DNA of 64,000 nt, taken from Lycocorax pyrrhopterus obiensis (lineage: Eukaryota > Chordata > Aves > Passeriformes > Paradisaeidae). The position numbers and the translations under genes are program-made. Below, piece after piece: positions 60,401 through 64,000 of this stretch. Under the pieces are notes generated by a model. It had not been told where the DNA came from and searched no databases. It saw only the letters and a program-made list of their open reading frames with translations. How positions within the stretch are numbered: position 1 is the first letter of the stretch; every line of letters begins with the position of its first letter. The stretch covers positions 60,447,535-60,511,534 of the forward strand of contig JACSVZ010000015.1 of assembly GCA_014706295.1 (NCBI GenBank), in the 5' to 3' direction.

Positions 60401-61320
60401 CTAAATGACACTGGAGAGAGAAATAATCTTTGAAATATAGGTAAGGAATCACTCCAATAGTGCTGTTGGCAGTAGCAAGTCTTCACACTGTCACTAAGGA
60501 GTGTTTTAAGGTCACTCAAAGAATTGCCAGCAAAGGCATCAGCAAAACCAGGTTTAATATAAAAGTGAAAGTGTGACAAAGTCCATTCACAAGGTTCACT
60601 CCACTGTTTACTAGGTGGTTAAAGCTCACAGAGAAAAAGCAAACTAAAATCTACAATCAGTCTAAAACCAAAATCAACCAAAACTTACCTCTGTGGAGGC
60701 TGGGAATACAGAAAGGGTAAGGATGGAAAAGGGTAAGGATAAAAGGAGTAAGGGAGATGCTCCTGTTGAGTCACAAAGTTCAGAGTGGACCCCCTTGCTA
60801 AACTGAGCTCCAGTCTGACCAGTGGTTTATGTGTGAAGGTTTAACAGCACTTAACAGCACTTAATACATAGTTTAATTTAAAACAATTTAACTAAAGATT
60901 CATGTAGAATTTCCTATAAGCACAACAGAATTTCTATAACTCACTCACAGGCCTGAGTTACTTGCAAATCTACAGTACTTAGAATCTCTGAGAGCGCTAT
61001 CCATTGTACATTTTCTGTAGCGTATCCACACTCACAGAGTCCTAAAGGAGTATGTACAAGGTATAAAATTCCCCTGCAATTCACTGAAGCACTTACCAAA
61101 TACCTTTGCATCTTCTCAGTAGCTGAAGGGTTGAGCCTCAAGGAAGGGGGGAATCTCTTTTGTCACTACTGGTCCTCCAAATACAGCAAACAAGAGTTCA
61201 CTGGCTCTGAGAGGCCCCACACAGAGGGAGACTTCTGATCACTGCCCACTGCAGTCCAGGAGAGCTCTGAGGGCCTCACTCAGGCACTCTTTATAGGGTC
61301 ACAAGAGACGTGGGTTTAGG
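60400..61320 (-). mobile_element. Possible endogenous retrovirus LTR (ERVL-like), reverse orientation
   Basis: Read on the - strand, the block has a TATA-like CCTATAAAGAG (about 61290). Much further on is a segment ending GAATGGACTTTGTCACACTT, then ATTAAACCTGGTTTTGCTGA and GATGCCTTTGCTGG. The latter strings resemble the end of avian ERVL-type LTRs. Short internal duplications also occur (GGGTAAGGAT at 60715 and 60731; AACAGCACTTA at 60843 and 60854). No retroviral coding remnant, LTR pair or target-site duplication was found. The TATA to poly(A) distance of about 700 bp is long for one LTR. The boundaries are approximate. Confidence 0.35.
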
Positions 61321-61944
61321 CACAGCAATTTTCCGTCCTGACCACAATCCAGGTCAGTAACTTCCTTTGAAATTTCGAAAGCAAAAATGCTGTTCCACTG
61401 AGGGTGTTCTTCAGGCAGGCAAAATAAGTTTGCAAGGCTGTTGGTTACAAAGCAGGAGCTCCTCAGACAGCACCAATTCCTGGGAACTGTTGCTGATGAG
61501 CTCCAGAGGAGCTCAGCCCAAGTGCTGCTTGTTAAGGCCGAGGCCTAATGAGCATTTCTGAGATCACAGCGGCCTGAGGAGGAGGAGGGAGGGGGGGATG
61601 CAGCACCACCCGCACAGAATTCTAGGACACAATTTAAAAAGTGATGGCAGAGTACAGTACCTTGTGATGAAATGCACGTGGCTCCAGTTTCTACCACCAC
61701 ACTGATGTGAAAAACTCCCTCCACATCAACTGAGCTCCTGAGCACTTGCACCCGCTCTGAGCAGCCGCCCCTCTCAGAGACAGGGACACCAAGGGGGGCA
61801 AGGACAGCAGCTCTGTGACAGGCAGCACCAGCAGAAGCACAAGAAAGAATGGAGAACAACTGCCAAGCCCACGGAATTTGTGGGATGCTCTGTTACCTGA
61901 AATTCTTGCAGAGGAGAAGGAAACTGGGACAGACGCTCACAATA

Positions 61945-64000
61945 ACTATTTTTTATTACATTACAATAAATAGGAGCAGTACAGTTTGACAAAAAAATGA
62001 CAAATTCCAGATCACCTCACGGCACATACTCCTAAAAACATTAAAAATTTTAAAACAAACAGTGGTCTTTTTTTTTTTCCTTTTTTTAACTTAATGTCTG
62101 GTATGACCGACATTCCTAGGTCACACAACCAAATTATGGAAAAACTGGATCACACTGCATATGTTCCACATCAAATAAAGCACAATGTACAAAATGTGCA
62201 TGTTTCAGTTTACACTATACAAAAATAGTTAAAATACATTCCAGGTAAACATATTACATTAAGAAGTCATTCTAGTAAGAAGTTGGCACTCAAGAGGAAA
62301 AAGCAGAAGTATTTTCAACATGAAAACACAAGACAGTGGAATAAAGAAATGTTAGGAAAGATTTACCATCTATGTAGCTTTATGTAAACTTGAGACACAA
62401 TGATTTGTTTTACAGTTTGATGGTCTTTGAAGGTAATAATTGTATTGCTTCATAGTCTAGACAAGAGCAGAAGATTGTGTGTGTCAGTATTTACCCATTA
62501 TCCTGTTACTGTAACAAAGCCCACACACCAAAAAATTAGCAAAAACTTTTCAGGGCAATGAAACTGGTCAGAATAATTCCTTTTGGAGCAAACCAACGAT
62601 CCAGGTTTTTAGCAGAGTTACATAAAGCTACTGCAAGAAGGTGTTACTCCCTGACACATGGCAGTTTGACGTGGTGATGTGGGCAGTGGCTCCGAGGCTC
62701 GCTCAGGAGCTGCCCTCAGGACACACAGCACCCAGGGATGTTCTGTGGAAGCATCTCAAAGAGGGCAGGGCAGTGATGATGGAGCAACTTGTGCAAGCTG
62801 CAATCCAACATGCTTCACCAAATCTCAACAAACAGGAAGACAAAACTGCACAACAGTGGCAAGGATGGGGTTGGGTTGGGGGGTTTTTTCCAAGTAAATA
62901 AGGGCTAATCTAAATGGATTTTTTACTAATTTAATTAGACTGGCAGCTACAGCTCACTTTTCCTGAAAAGACCCAACACTGGTTCATATATAGCTTTATA
63001 GTGGAGCTATATAAATCCACTTTTGATGAATAAGACATTTCAGCTACAAATTCTCCTAAGAGCTTTTAATTAAATTAACATCAGATTTTTAGACCAGCCC
63101 TAATTTGACATGCAGTGTGACTCAGTTACCAAAATTAAAGTAACCTTAAGATTACTTCCATTTGCTCAAGGCTTACAACCCACTTTTGCTACATTCTTCA
63201 TGTATAATCAAGAGTGTATAAAATGTGCAAATAACTGTCTCCAACACGTTTTAACCTTGGAAGCGCTGAAATATTTTGTGACATTAAGAATCTGTTCTTA
63301 CTCCTTATTGGTCCTTACAGTATAAAGTTCAGTTCTCTTGTTCCTGTTTTTCAGAATATTTCATAACCTACATTTCAGGTTGAAGCTGAGAGGAGGGGAG
63401 GGGTCTGGATTTTGGTGAAGGATGAGAATGGGGGGCACAGGCAGGGAAAGGCCTGATTTCTCCCAGACACAATGAAATTAAAGAACATGGAGCAATCCAG
63501 ACACTCCGTGTTCCCTGCCAGCTTTGCAGCTCTCCACCTACAACATTCACTCTGGGATTTTTTCGTAGAAGCAAAATAATACTTTTTACAGAAATGGTCC
63601 AAGTTACACAGTGCGATTTTTACATACCTGTGTAAAATTTCCACTGAATACCCCAGGTTAGGGCAATGCTGCTATTCCCTGTTCCAAATTTTCCAGTATC
63701 CTGAACTATTCTACTTCAATGTCTTGTGTTTTTATTTTTTGGGGACACCAGAGTCACACCTTCCAGTGTCACTCTGCAGCTGAGTTAGCTCCTGTGAAGA
63801 AGTGTACCTTCAGGGACCAAAGCTCTCCTGAAATAAACAACTCCACATTTACAGGGAGACACCAGGAACTGGAAACACTGGAACTACTGGCTCTTACTTT
63901 AGTGGATAACTAGGCTATTGCAGTACCAAAAGGTGAAAGCTCCTGCAAAAATCCTGCATTAATTCCAATCAGAAAAAAAAAACCAAATGCGGGGGGGGTG
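61945..64000 (-). other. KRAS: Distal 3' UTR of KRAS (coding region outside the window)
   Basis: On the - strand the block ends with GTATGTGCCGTGAGGTGATC, TGGAATTTGT, TTTTTTGTCAAACTGTACTG, CTCCTATTTATTGTAATG and then AATAAA (61952-61957 on +). This nearly matches the end of the human KRAS 3' UTR as I know it. GGTAAACATATTACATTAAG and flanks (about 62245) also look like KRAS UTR. The gene order DNAI7-ETFRF1-KRAS and the leftward orientation agree with human 12p12.1. The human KRAS UTR exceeds 4 kb, so the whole right end plausibly belongs to it. No KRAS coding sequence is present. Confidence 0.85.

Overview
The window comes from a bird nuclear genome. It has long vertebrate-type introns and at least nine CR1 LINE fragments, most ending in the typical CR1 3' tail (…ATTCTGTGATTCTGTGA). 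Spliced by eye, it yields three vertebrate orthologues with complete coding sequence, the 3' UTR of a fourth, and one small gene I do not recognise. No prokaryotic features are present.

Left part (1-11340): AT-rich sequence with CR1 debris, then a small three-coding-exon gene on the + strand (3647-9002). It predicts a membrane protein of about 89 residues with two ITIM-like tyrosine motifs (VLYAEV, VTYAEV) on separate exons, one transmembrane helix and almost nothing after the helix. The organisation resembles the inhibitory cytoplasmic and membrane portion of an NK-type C-type-lectin receptor without its ectodomain. About 160 bp around and downstream of its exon 2 donor site has a second copy at 1905-2065, suggesting a former paralogue or a dispersed unit.

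Centre (11345-39735): a CR1 copy ends about 250 bp upstream of the CpG-island first exon of ARFGAP3. All 16 ARFGAP3 coding exons (+ strand, 12403-37666) can be placed, with every splice phase consistent, giving 517 residues. A roughly 2-kb 3' UTR follows.

Right part (39744-64000): DNAI7 (CASC1) lies convergent to ARFGAP3 on the - strand. Fifteen coding exons plus an inferred start exon give about 710 residues. Its 5' end shares a GC-rich divergent promoter with ETFRF1 (LYRM5, + strand, CDS 58771-59134). That promoter contains a 68-bp tandem duplication. From about 61945 to the window end lies the distal KRAS 3' UTR on the - strand; the KRAS coding region is outside the window.

The DNAI7-ETFRF1-KRAS block has the human 12p12.1 order, but ARFGAP3 (human 22q13.2) sits where human has IRAG2, so the convergent ARFGAP3/DNAI7 junction marks a bird-mammal synteny break. 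Functionally the genes are unrelated: COPI/Arf trafficking (ARFGAP3), motile-cilium dynein (DNAI7), mitochondrial ETF control (ETFRF1) and Ras signalling (KRAS).
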